A stretch of DNA of 64,000 bases from Nectonema munidae (lineage: Eukaryota; Nematomorpha; Nectonematoida; Nectonematidae): contig JAUIRK010000312.1 of assembly GCA_030549495.1 (NCBI GenBank), positions 385,001 through 449,000 on the forward strand, in the 5' to 3' direction. The notes under the pieces are model-generated. The model was not told the DNA's origin. It saw only the letters and a list, made by a program, of their open reading frames with translations, and ran no database searches. The translations under genes and the position numbers were made by a program. Positions 45,358 through 55,580 of this stretch are shown in pieces. Numbering within the stretch: the stretch's first letter is position 1; every line of letters starts with the position of its first letter.

Positions 45358-45765
45358 GGCAATTTTTTTTAAATAAAATATTGAACTAATATTCTAATAT
45401 TTTTTCCAAAGCTTACTTTTTGCACAAGAATGCAATAAAGTCAAAATTTCAATCAAAATAAAAAATTTTCTAATCCTAAATCTCAGCTGAAAGATCACTC
45501 ATTTTTCAGAATTGAGGATTCGTTTTCAGCTCTAAATAGAAGAATGGGTGATGAATATATTTTTTTGTAATATGGAATCTGTAAAAAAAATTTAGGAAGA
45601 GGAATATAAATGGAATTAAGTATTTAAATTAAAGTTCGAAAATAAGGTCAAAGATTTTCCCCTTATTTTTACTTCATAATGGGAGATTTTTGAATTTTTA
45701 AGATTCTCATTGGGCGATTTAGAGAAAAAGTTGAGAAAGCCTAATTTATATATTTCTTTCTTTGA

Positions 45766-45835
45766 AACAGGGATGTCCAAATTGCGGCCCACGAACCGCA
45801 TGTGGCCCTTAGGGTATTGCCATTGCTTCAACATT
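45766..45835. mobile_element. Solitary hAT-like terminus with GGCCC motif
   Basis: CAGGGATGTCCAAATTGCGG followed by CCCACGAACCGCATGTGGCCC is the CAGGGxTGTCxAAxxxxxGGCCC form typical of non-autonomous hAT ends, akin to that at 57,318. The other end was not found. Confidence 0.5.
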
Positions 45836-46399
45836 TTTGAAATTCTTCTTACTTTTTTTGGTGTTGTCTATTGTTTTAAAAAAAGGTTTGACGAATTTCA
45901 CTTTAAAATTTCAAGATTTAGGTGTTGCACAACTAAAAAATTCAAAATCAAGTGGAAAAAAAATTTGTTGTTGATGGCGTTAATCATTAATTTCTATTTT
46001 TTCAAATATAAAAATGAGCTATATTTCAGAAAAAAAAAATTTAAGTATAAAAGTAACATAGAAATGATTCTTAATTTTTTGAATTGCTCTTTTTTAAAAA
46101 ATGACTCTGATTTTTCATGCCTTCAACAACTCGTAATTTTAACAATGTTTTTTTGTTAAATGATTTTCCTGTACCTGAAAAAGCGTGCAAACTTTCTACG
46201 TTCTCCCAAGTTTTATTGGTCAAGATTTCATATGAATATTTTATTTCAGTGAAAAAGTGGAACTTTATCAAAAACAAAAAAAATTGTTTATAAAATCTTT
46301 TAAAAAGGACTACAACTTTAGTATAGGATTTGGAACTCTTGAAATAAACTTTTGTATATTTCAACGTAATCAATAAATCAATTTTCTTTCTGGATATAA
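45836..46399. other. AT-rich non-coding sequence
   Basis: Overlapping open frames exist on both strands (45,710-46,159 and 46,071-46,457) but are driven by composition and lack motifs. Confidence 0.4.
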
Positions 46400-47340
46400 T
46401 AAATGTTTCTATCTCAATGACATCAATAGAGTACGGATCAACCAAATCTGTAATCAAGATGAGCTTACATCATTTTGCTAAAAGCTCTCAAAATTAAATT
46501 CATAAATTTTCATTTCTCAAGAAATTTTTTAAAAATAAGCTTATACAATAAAATATATTCAGTGATAAATAATGGTAATTAATTCAGCAATAAATTTTTT
46601 ATAAAAATTGCTGTAATTAATTACATGGTGGACTGGGTGCTACTCTAACTAAGCCGAGCACTTTTGGACTTCCTTAGTTTGATTCTTGTTTCTAAGTTTA
46701 TCCTTCCCTTCGTTTACAAATTTAAAGACAGATTTGAACTACATATCTCAATAGGACCTCTATTGTTTCCCTTAGAAATTATCAGCTGAAAGTCTATACT
46801 TCATTTCTCCTATAATTTATCTGGAGCTAATTTTGTTCTTCATTCTAAACTGATCCTACCTTGGTAGCTTACTTTCATCAGAAATTCATTTTTGCAATCT
46901 GTGTTCGAAAAATCCTTTTTCAGAGATTTATTTAGCTCAGAATTTAACCGATTTCAAAGCTTTTTTATTGAAGAGAATCTTCTTGTTGATCTTAGCAGCC
47001 TATTCTTTTATAATCAGTATCATGTGGTGTTATATCAGGTGATATGAAAAGCTATTACTCTGGATATTTGTCAACCGCTATCTTTTAAAATTTCATATTC
47101 CTCATGAAATCATTCTTGATCCTCTTTTTTCAATTACAAAAAAGCATCTCTACCTTCATGATCTAAAACATTCTCTTTTACACCAAAGAAAAAACGGTCA
47201 AATTCTATTCAAATTATACAATTTCCTAGACAATGGCTATATCGTCACTTATTGGCATCTGTCATATAGTTATGCTCATTGTAACTGTTTAAACATTTTC
47301 AGAACACTTTTTTAGTGAACTGATGATTGAAATATTAACT
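46400..47340 (+). repeat. Duplicated block B
   Basis: The continuous counterpart of block A (40,440-42,175), with a third partial copy at 60,570-60,840. No conserved frame runs through all copies, so it is probably the interior of an unnamed transposon. Confidence 0.7.
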
Positions 47341-47824
47341 AATAAAATGACGGTTCTTTGATTCAGAACAAATGGCTTCTTCTTCATGTTTAGGATGTTT
47401 TTTGAAAATCGCAATACTAGATTATTAAACCATCTCCTAGTTCATTGGGAAAGGGTAGACTTTCCTTATAGATAGGCCTACGGTGGCAATATGAAAATGG
47501 ATCCTATTTAAGCATTTTATTATAAGAGTTGGTATTTCATTTTTCTTTTGAAAATGAGTTCTCATTTAAATGTACTTTCAGGTTCGTGGAATAAATATTT
47601 CATACGCTAAAGATTACAAGATATTGATATCCAAAAAAGAAAGTATAATGAGATTGAATTTATAAAAGATTTTTACTTGTACTAATATGTAATCAATAAG
47701 GAACGATATTGGCAAAAATTGACAGAAATCTTTTTTTTTGGTAAAAACTGATTTTCGCCCATACGTCACCAATTTGATTGGTTATTTCACAAATTTTAAC
47801 ATGGTAATAGCTAAAAAAAAAAAG

Positions 47825-47965
47825 AAGAAAGAGAGTACAGTAATATCAGCATGCTCGATTTGGTGTAAAAAATTTAATTTGCTAAAAATTTGAATGAATA
47901 TTTTGGCAAGCAATTTTATCATCAATCAAAAATTTTGGTTGACATTTGCTACAAATTCAAAAAAT
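47825..47965 (-). repeat. Single unit of the ~150-bp satellite
   Basis: It contains atcagcatgctcgatttggt, a gtgtaaaaaa run, a gaatgaatattttggcaagc run and an atcaatcaaaaattttggtt run followed by gacatttgctacaaa, matching the last unit of the array at 42,780-42,910. Confidence 0.8.
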
Positions 47966-48753
47966 ATTTTTAGTATATATTAGTGCGAAATAATTCACAG
48001 AGAGAACTTACAATCGAAGTCTACAATGATTAAGTGCGCTTCGCAAAGCTTTGAATTTATTGAGTTCAAGACATTTCGTATACCTAAAAGTTAGAAAACT
48101 TTTAATTGGCTTAAAAGTTTAACTAATAAAAATTACGAATATATCTATACCCTTGTTTTTATTACTTTTTTTTTGTTAAATCTTGTTCACAATTTTTATT
48201 ATTTACTGATCGATCTGCGATTCCAGGAAAAACAGGATCCCGGCGGAAAGATACACTAACTCATGTCCCTAAATTTACCAAATTTGAAGATAAAACTTAG
48301 AGATTTTGGTTTAATATTTTATTTTACATCTCAATTTTTTTCCATTTTATTTTTATTATTTCAGGCGTAATCTAGTTTAAATGTTAACGAGTAAGTATAT
48401 TCATTTTGACCCATACATATTGGAACGTTAGCTTCTTTTTTGAGTTAAATAAGTAAGAGAAAAAACTTGGCCATAAATGAAATCGATGCTCAGGCTGTTT
48501 GTTACCAACTTTCAAGTTGGAAACTTTTTCTCCAATCAGCATAAACGAATGTATAAGTCTCATTAATTGCGTTCAAGATGCATGAACTGCTATGTCCAAG
48601 GAAAATTATAGTTTTATTTTCTTATACAGAATTTTTTACTGATTTTATGATTGAGAAAAAGGGGGTTCTGTTTTTTTCGTTTTGAAGACGCCAACATATT
48701 TATTGACTGAGGCCAAATAAATATTAAAAAATTAAAAAAGAATAAAAGAATGA
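47966..48753. other. Non-coding sequence
   Basis: No gene is supported. A short atttcgtatacc motif near 48,070 resembles the ends noted near 33,850 and 56,030. Confidence 0.4.
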
Positions 48754-48957
48754 ACAAAATTTTTGCGGAGAAGGTATATGTGTGTGGCTTTGGAGAAAAT
48801 CTCTCTCGTTGTACAGATAGCGATCCTTTTTCTTGCAAATTCTCTGCCGCAGAGATCGCATGCACCCAAAATAGTGAATTGTATAATCGGTTGTGGAGCA
48901 TTGTTGGCCTTTCTATCAACCGCCTTTCTAGACGTTTTTGTTATAGAGGAAACTTAA
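48754..48957 (+). CDS. Candidate small exon with two membrane segments
   Basis: This frame stands out by higher GC and mixed third-codon positions in an AT-rich region. It encodes two hydrophobic segments (ISLVVQIAILFLANSL and IVNCIIGCGALLAFLSTAFL) separated by a short polar loop (PQRSHAPK), ending FVIEET and a TAA. There is no ATG at the beginning; the first internal Met is at about residue 9. It therefore could be a 3'-terminal exon of a multi-pass membrane protein entered through an AG at 48,770 or 48,773. I do not recognise the family. An overlapping frame (48,750-48,983) is cysteine-rich and could be the real one instead. No poly(A) signal or neighbouring exon was identified, so chance or a decayed element remains possible. 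Confidence 0.3.
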   Translation, partial: TKFLRRRYMCVALEKISLVVQIAILFLANSLPQRSHAPKIVNCIIGCGALLAFLSTAFLDVFVIEET

Positions 48958-51289
48958 CACTAAAAAATGGAGTTTGTGCATAAATAATGCAAATAAATTT
49001 AATTTTTTGGAATCATTTTGGGTTAACAAATGACCTAGGTTGACTTTATAAAAAAATGGGCTACCTTTTTGAACGCTAAGCTGCTACAATTTGTAGTTAA
49101 TAAAATTTCAATCTACACGTGTAAGCTACATATAAATGTTTGGAACCGAATAATCCTTGACGATGTGTATTTGTGTATAGTGAGCATGCACACAATGTTT
49201 TATTCCGTGATCTATTATCTATTTCGTAAATTTCTGTTTTTGTCTTTATAGTACAACGTACTACAATTTGTAGTATAGGCGAATTACTGTCGAAACGTAT
49301 TTATGTATAGTGAATATGCATACAGTGTTTCATTCATAAATTTATTGTCTGGCGCCAAAACAGGAAATTACCTCTTTAAAAGCAGTAAGCTTCTTTCTTC
49401 ATTTTTGTAATACACAATTCATTCAATTTCCTTGCTTTTCAGACTGTTTTTTCTTGTTTTTCTTAATTTATTAGAGATACCATTTAACACATTTTGCTGT
49501 TTTTTCTTACTTTTCGATGAAAAAATATCAAAGGTCATCGTTTCAATTGGCAGGGGCTTTAATTTCTCTTTGTGATGAATCTGATGATGATGATGATGAA
49601 AGAAACAATTTGGAAAAAACTGATGAAAATGTTTGTGAAGAAGTTATTGAAGAATTGTCTAGTTTAAATACTTTTTTTACTTTAAACGATTTTCAAACCA
49701 AGTATAAAATATTTTCTAAAAATTTTTTTTAAAAAAACATTCCTATCAAAGTTCTAAATAAAAAAAGTATAAAAAAAGTAAACAATTTCCTTAATACTTC
49801 TAAAAAAAATTCGAGTCTAAATGACGAGTAAATTGCTTTTATGAATGCGTCGGTTTCTATTTGCATCTGCTAAGAAAAGTGGTAAAATTAATACTTTGTA
49901 AAATTATTGCTATCAATTGGTCTAATAAAATTTTAATAGTTCACAACAAATAAAAGTCAGGATAAAAATGTTTGGTTTTAATAATAAAAGTCATTTTGAC
50001 AAAAAAAAAATTTTAATAAAAAAGTTTGATTAATGAAAAAGATTTTAAAATTGTACGTGTTATAATCAATATCCACATATCAGTGAGTGAATTTATATAT
50101 GTAGACTAGGATAAGTGAAATTGTGACTTATGTGAAAAAAATATAATGATTTTGCTGACTTAATATATCAGTATAATATTACTGAAATATGGCTTATATA
50201 GCTAAAATATTTCACATCCTTCCTGCAATCAAAGGTCAAAAAAAAAGAAAGAACTTTGAGAAAAAATTTATTTATTATAAATAGCAAAAAATTTTAGTCC
50301 TATAAAATTTCAAATATGTAAAACAAAAATTCAGATATAAGAAAAAAATACCTTTAAAAAATTTTAAAAATAAATTTTAACAATTCCATTCCATTTGCTT
50401 CGTACTTACGCAAATAATACAAAATGTATTTTATTAAGTAGCGAAATATACCGAAGGGGGGGGGGGGGTGTTTGAGCTTACGGCAAACTGCTTTTGAATC
50501 TGGCAGCGTTTAAGCTCATATTTTGCGTTTTTCTCAAAGACTGATATTTGCAGAGGTCTTGAAATGATCATCAAATTTTCGAAAGCATATTGTTAATCTT
50601 TAAGTCTGAGGAAGACAAATCAGTTTAAACTCATCATGGCATCTCTGATTGTCGAGTTGAAAAGAATCTTCTTACCCTCACTCACTATACCTATATATGC
50701 TCTTTTTCTGAAGAAGTCATGAAACGCAAGAAAATGCTTTTCTTTCGTTGCATGGGGAAAAGTAATTGGATTTATTTTATGCCAAAGTTTCCTTTTTTCC
50801 TCTCTTTTTAACTCTGTTTCCTTCTTTTAGCATGTTTTTTTTATTGATCGAAAATACAGTGAAGATTTTAGTTAATCACATTTCATTCAAAGATTAATCT
50901 ATTAACAAAAAGTGTCGTTTAAAGCAAAAACTGCCTTATAAGAGAGACGAGCTGAGTCTCACTGCCTAGGTTCATTAGCAATGTCAAACTCTGCCATAAA
51001 TCTAATACAGGTTTCTAAAATGTCCACTATTGCAAAAACTCAGCAATCGATCGAAAGGGAATGCGAATTTTGCTTCACTTCTAGAACATAGACATTTTTA
51101 AATCAAGAGACTTGGAGATTTCTTAATTGAATAATAATAATAATAATACTGGTAAAAAGTGCAATTTTGTTCTTTAGCTTTTCATAATACGGCCAAGAGA
51201 AATTCTCAATTAACATCCTATTTGAGGTGAGCTACAATTTGATTTCTCAGTGACTGGGGTGGGCGATTCTCGGGTGAACCAATCAAATA
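48958..51289. other. Non-coding, no supported gene
   Basis: A frame at 49,517-49,732 encodes an acidic patch (CDESDDDDDERNN) but has no family match and the flanks are AT-rich. A poly-G run lies at 50,456-50,468. No element ends were identified. Confidence 0.4.
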
Positions 51290-51660
51290 ATTGATTGCGA
51301 ATCAAATGCCGTCATTTATTTATTAAGAAAATCAATCAAAGCAGTCAATCAATGTCAATGATATAAACTAAAATCTACATGCATGACTTAATAAACCAAC
51401 TTTTAGTGTTTAATTCACTCAAAATATTTGACTTACTGTTAAATGATAGCTTTCACACTTGACTTAACAATTCAATATTCACATATTTTTTCAACATGTT
51501 AAAATCAAAAACGTCTAAATGTTCAGGACAGGAGACAGACTGTTTTTTAGCTACCATCCACCAAAACACAAAAGTATGAGCATGTCTTATCATTTTTAAT
51601 CACTTTAATCCAATGTATACTGTCCTTTACCTGTGTGTATGATTTAATATGATATAATTT
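51290..51660 (+). repeat. Dispersed repeat shared with 40,090-40,400
   Basis: An old repeat copy, preceded at 51,248 by GACTGGGGTGGGCGATTCTC, which may be a hAT-like terminus. Confidence 0.5.
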
Positions 51661-51764
51661 TTTAATTTGATATAAATAAATCGAGACATTGGTGTGAAAA
51701 TGGGATTTTTTTATAAAAAAATTTAATTGAAGAGGTAGTGAAGGCTGAAGTGTGTATCAAAATG

Positions 51765-51845
51765 TTGGTGAACAATTTTATTGATGACGATTTTCCAACA
51801 ACGTAATATTTCGCCTACTCAACGCTTCTTCAGACAAAAATATGG
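51765..51845 (+). repeat. Inverted repeat arm, pairs with 55,490-55,580
   Basis: The string cgtaatatttcgcctactca followed by a cttcttcagacaaaaatat run is mirrored on the other strand by gcgtaatatttcctttctcc followed by cttcttcagacaaacatat. The arms enclose the Tigger relic and its LINE insertion, so they may belong to an element older than the Tigger, or be two copies of a dispersed repeat in opposite orientation. Confidence 0.6.
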
Positions 51846-52531
51846 AAAGAAGAAAGTAAAAATACTTTTAAAACGGGATATAACGACTTTACAAGTTCCT
51901 AAAATTTATTCTTTGTATGCGAAAAAAGTTGAAATAAAATATGTACATTTTAAAATTTATCATTAATATATATTTTTTGCTTCTTCCTTTTTTGAAAAGA
52001 AAGGATCTATTTTTGTTTTATCTTTCAAAATTGGTAGAAAAAAATATATATATATATATATCTAATCTGTGTAATAAGGAGATTTCAATCTCTTATTGAG
52101 AACAAAGTGTTTTTTCATGTTCCAATCTTGCTTTAGCTTTAGTAATGCTGCACTCATCGAATCTATCATTTTCACCTTCAGCGCTGTCAAAATCAATTTT
52201 TCAACAAATCCAACGCAATCAACATCCCAAGTGAGAAAATGAAATTAATTAAATTTTTTCATTCTTTTCATGAAATTAATTAATTTTTCATCAGGAGTAG
52301 GGATTTCTTCAAAATTAATATGCTTATCCACTCAACCATTTTATTTTTATAAATTTATCCAATTCTTCACATCTATAGAAGTGCTTCTTTCAGCACACAA
52401 GTTTGGTGGTGTCTTTTATTTGATTTTCATGACAATCATGAGTGATATTTTCATGAGAATACTATAGGAAATATAAACCTATTAGTGAGAAAAGCTATTT
52501 TTAATTAAAATTTCGATTACGGAATTCCAAG

Positions 52532-54240
52532 TAAGTAAGTAAGTAAGCATTTATTTCACAAAAGTTCACAAAGAAAAATATGAGCACATATGTAGACAAA
52601 CAACTGTAAAATAAAACAAAACACACACTAAAATAAGTTAAATTCAAAAAAAAAAACTCAGGTACTTTTGAAGGTAAGCGTCAAAGGCCAATCAGCCGCT
52701 TGGAGACACTAACCATGAAAGCATAGCTCTTAATGAATCACTTTGAAGATGTTTTCAATATAGACATAACAAATGGTTCACATTTCAGATAATAGGCTTG
52801 GTGAACAAATATATGTATGCACATATAAGTAATAAAGATAAGATACATAAATTTGGTTGTAAAAAAAGTAGATATATAAGTAAGGAATATAAATACATAA
52901 TCAACAAAATATAAAAAAAAAAAAAAAAAAATACATAAATAGATAAATAAGTATATAAATGAGAGTTAAATGAAACAAATATGAATAGAAAAAAATTTGT
53001 GTGGGAATACTAGCACTCAAGCTGTTGTATTATTGGTATATTTGCAAGCAAAACATTTAGGGGTTGTACAAGTTGAAAAATCATATTTCGAGAGAAAATA
53101 TTTTTTAATATAGTTTCTAAAAGAAGAAAAGTACAAATCGAAATTTGATGTATCAAACTGACTGTTATTAAATAACAAAGATAATTTAAAAGAAAAAGAC
53201 TGGCATGATTTGAAAAACTTGTAACGAGGCAAGATCATGGTTAATGGAAATCGTGGGGATGTTCTATTAATACCTACGTTCAAAACAATTAGTTGATCAA
53301 AAATACTTGGAAGAAAGAAATTGAGAAATTTATAGAGAAATAATGCGACTTTCCTTTGATATAGATCACTAAACTTAAGTAAGGAGTATGATGCAAACAA
53401 AAAATTTGTATGGGAGTACTTTCTGCAACCAAATATCAATCTGAGAGTCTGTTTTTGAAAAGTAAAAACTCTAGTATTATTGGTATGACCCCAATTAAGC
53501 AAACTATATGTTATATGAGGAACAAAGAGGGTCTTGTAAAGGACAATCATTGTTTTTAAAGGAAAAAATTTTTTGACAGTCTTTAAAGAAGCACTAATAT
53601 AAGCAAGTTTCTGGCAAATAGTAGAAATATGTTTGTCCCAAGAAAGATTATGACTAATGTGGAGTCCCAAAAGATTAAAGTTCGAAATTTTCGCAAATTT
53701 TATTTTATTAAAAAACTCATCAAATTTGTTAACGAGTTTTCTATAAGAAAAAACCATACTAAAAGATTTTTTGTAATTTAAACTTAAATTATTGTTCTCA
53801 AACCACTTTATAATCGAATTGAACTGTTCAAAAAGAAATATTTCATTCAGATTTTTCCCTGAAAAAATCGCAGTTATATCGTCGGCGTACATAAACATTT
53901 TTACCTGATTTGTAGTATGGGGTAAATCATTTACATATATATTAAAAAACAAGGGTCCAATAATGGAACCTTGTGGTACTCCTGAAATAATTTTTTTATT
54001 TTCAGAAAAAAAATTACCTAGAGAAACACACTGATATCTATCTTTGAAGTAAGACTCTAAAAATATGAGAGAACTTTCGGAAAAACCATAGTACTTAAGT
54101 TTTAACAAGAGTTTTTGGTGAGATAAAGAATCGAAAGCGTGACTTAAATCAAAGAACAACGTAAAAACTTCATCCTTGGCTTCAATAGCGTTGATTATCG
54201 TATTTATAAAGAAAGAATGAAAAAGTTCAGTTGAATAGGA
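52532..54240 (-). mobile_element. 5'-truncated CR1/jockey-like LINE
   Basis: About 1.7 kb on the minus strand, ending at the left in a (TTAC)n-type tail (52,532-52,547) preceded by a 3' UTR of about 480 bp with a long A/T run. The right edge abuts TCCAAG (54,241-54,246) and the left edge is preceded by TCCAAG (52,526-52,531), a likely 6-bp target duplication. Only the RT half of ORF2 is present; endonuclease and ORF1 are lost by 5' truncation, as is usual for target-primed reverse transcription. It lies inside the Tigger relic. Confidence 0.85.
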
Positions 54241-54249
54241 TCCAAGCAA
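53017..54249 (-). CDS. LINE reverse transcriptase, C-terminal two thirds, intact frame
   Basis: A 410-codon frame open to its stop. RT motifs in order: FFDLSHAFDSLSH (residues 32-44, first catalytic Asp), GVPQGSIIGPLFFNIYVNDL (90-109), MFMYADDITAIF (119-130, catalytic YADD), NNLSLNYKKS (motif D) and NLLGLHISHNLSWDKHI (thumb entry). The C-terminal segment has SLLNWGHT and LIFGCRKYS, and a cysteine pair CTTPKCFACKY near the end. This is the CR1/jockey-group arrangement. The N-terminal residues begin at the truncation point, so there is no true start codon. All the catalytic RT residues visible here are intact, which suggests a recent insertion, but without endonuclease the copy cannot move itself. 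Confidence 0.85.
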   Translation of the reverse strand: MLGSYSTELFHSFFINTIINAIEAKDEVFTLFFDLSHAFDSLSHQKLLLKLKYYGFSESSLIFLESYFKDRYQCVSLGNFFSENKKIISGVPQGSIIGPLFFNIYVNDLPHTTNQVKMFMYADDITAIFSGKNLNEIFLFEQFNSIIKWFENNNLSLNYKKSFSMVFSYRKLVNKFDEFFNKIKFAKISNFNLLGLHISHNLSWDKHISTICQKLAYISASLKTVKKFFPLKTMIVLYKTLFVPHITYSLLNWGHTNNTRVFTFQKQTLRLIFGCRKYSHTNFLFASYSLLKFSDLYQRKVALFLYKFLNFFLPSIFDQLIVLNVGINRTSPRFPLTMILPRYKFFKSCQSFSFKLSLLFNNSQFDTSNFDLYFSSFRNYIKKYFLSKYDFSTCTTPKCFACKYTNNTTA

Positions 54250-54287
54250 ACTTCAGCCTCAAAATTGCTGAATCTAATAAGCTGAAC

Positions 54288-55030
54288 TTAATCCAGAAGT
54301 TTTGTCCCGTAGTTAACTATTATTAAATCAATATGATACCAGCATCTCCATGGTTGAAGTTGTAGCATGCCTATTGGTGGAAAATAAATGATCTTGCCAG
54401 ATTTCAACTCAGTCAAGCATGCATATGCACAATAGTCCATGAATGATATGATTTTTCTTTTTTTTCCAACACTTGTATCCAAATTTGAAAAATCTTTTTT
54501 GTCATCCATTCTCTTGAATTAATTAAAAGCGTGCTTTATTATGAGTTTTAAAGCACCTAGAATTTTATCTATACCAGTTTGCGGATACTTTTCAGTTCCA
54601 TCACCACTCGCAACAACTAAAACAGAAATTCCTGCTCTACCTCTCACACAATTTTTTCCTTGAAGTTTGGTAGAACTTTCCAAAATATTCGTGTTGCATC
54701 AAGATTGAATACATCTTTACGCGAATACTCTGTAATTAGATTTGGTAACACAGATGATTTCCAGTCAGAAACTACAGTTGGGCGAACAGAAGCTGCTTCT
54801 TCTGAAATTAGCTTTAAAGATATATAACATCTACTTTTCCATCTTGATATCCTAGAAGATGAACATTCCCATTATATTTTTTAACTTTTTTGCAAAGTCT
54901 GAAACGCTCCGTTAATAGGTAGATTTTGAGATCTTACCTCAATAAACCAATCCAATAATTTTTCATCTAATTACTCATGTTCCTCTCTCTCTCTCAAGCG
55001 TTTTGTTTTACTTGAAACAATGCCTGAGTA
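54288..55030 (-). pseudogene. Pogo/Tigger transposase relic
   Basis: Minus-strand pieces in order: LDEKLLDWFIEVRSQNLPIN (CENP-B-type DNA-binding domain, near 54,910-54,970), RISRWKSRC then ISEEAASV, VVSDWKSSVLPNLITEYSRK (near 54,720-54,780), VFNLDATRIFWKVLPN (D-x-D-E-T-type first acidic block, here changed), CVRGRAGISVLVVASGDGTE, KRKIISFMDYCAYACLTELK (D-N-C-x-x-H block, also changed) and IIYFPPIGMLQLQPW (F-x-P-P-N-x-T-x-x-x-Q-P). These match CENP-B/Tigger/jerky-type DDE transposases. Frame changes and stops interrupt it and the usual catalytic residues are substituted, so it is inactive. Confidence 0.8.
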
Positions 55031-55489
55031 GTATAGATTAAATTTAATTTATTTATCTTTCAGTATTGTAGCTAGCCACTGATGAAGGAGAAATTGATAA
55101 AACGTTTTGACATTTCTTATTTTTTGTGAATAGCATTCTGCTCCACAGCTTAAATGTTCTCAACTTCTTTTCAAAGTAAAAAAATTTTTGATTTAATTAT
55201 TTTTATCTTTCGATTAAAATATTTAAAAAAAAAGAATTTAAAATATTTTTTCATTAATGGAATTTTTTTATTTTTTATTTTTTTCATTTATTTAAGAATG
55301 GAATTGTTTCACTTATTTTGGAAGTTTTGCAAAAAATTTTTTTAGAAAAAGTATACTTACTTATATTGAACATTCGTTAAAAGCGATCATTTAAGAAATT
55401 TTACTACATTTTTGTAGGAAACTTACAAAAAATTTTCTTATATCCAAATTCGTTATAAATGAAATTTACTGTATATAATATGTGCCATC

Positions 55490-55580
55490 TATATATGTTT
55501 GTCTGAAGAAGACTTGGAGAAAGGAAATATTACGCTGTTATAACATTTTCATGAAATAAAGCTTTTGACAGTTTTCCTGT
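55490..55580 (-). repeat. Inverted repeat arm, pairs with 51,765-51,845
   Basis: See the partner: the shared core is tttgtctgaagaag followed by an aatattacg run. It lies just outside the Tigger terminus. Confidence 0.6.

Larger units (their letters stand above)
52080..55471 (-). mobile_element. Pogo/Tigger DNA transposon relic, split by a LINE
   Basis: The minus-strand 5' end is marked by CAGTAAATTTCATTTATAAC (ending at 55,471, followed by TA), the form of pogo/Tigger termini. Going left it holds the transposase relic (54,288-55,030), then the LINE insertion at 52,532-54,240, and beyond it the transposase C-terminal tail near 52,080-52,200 (SAEGENDRFDECSITKAKAR). That tail has the acidic-plus-helix layout of Tigger C-termini. 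The left terminal repeat was not found. Confidence 0.7.

Noticed and set aside
45710-46457. Overlapping open frames of 149 and 128 codons on opposite strands
   Set aside because: The amino-acid content (F, K, N, I, L) is what AT-rich DNA gives by chance, there is no family motif, and similar frames occur throughout.
49517-49732. Acidic 71-codon frame
   Set aside because: A single acidic patch from GAT repeats in AT-rich sequence with no homolog that I recognise.
50456-50470. Poly-G run as a regulatory G-quadruplex
   Set aside because: A bare homopolymer with no paired tract or gene nearby; its length may be a sequencing artefact.
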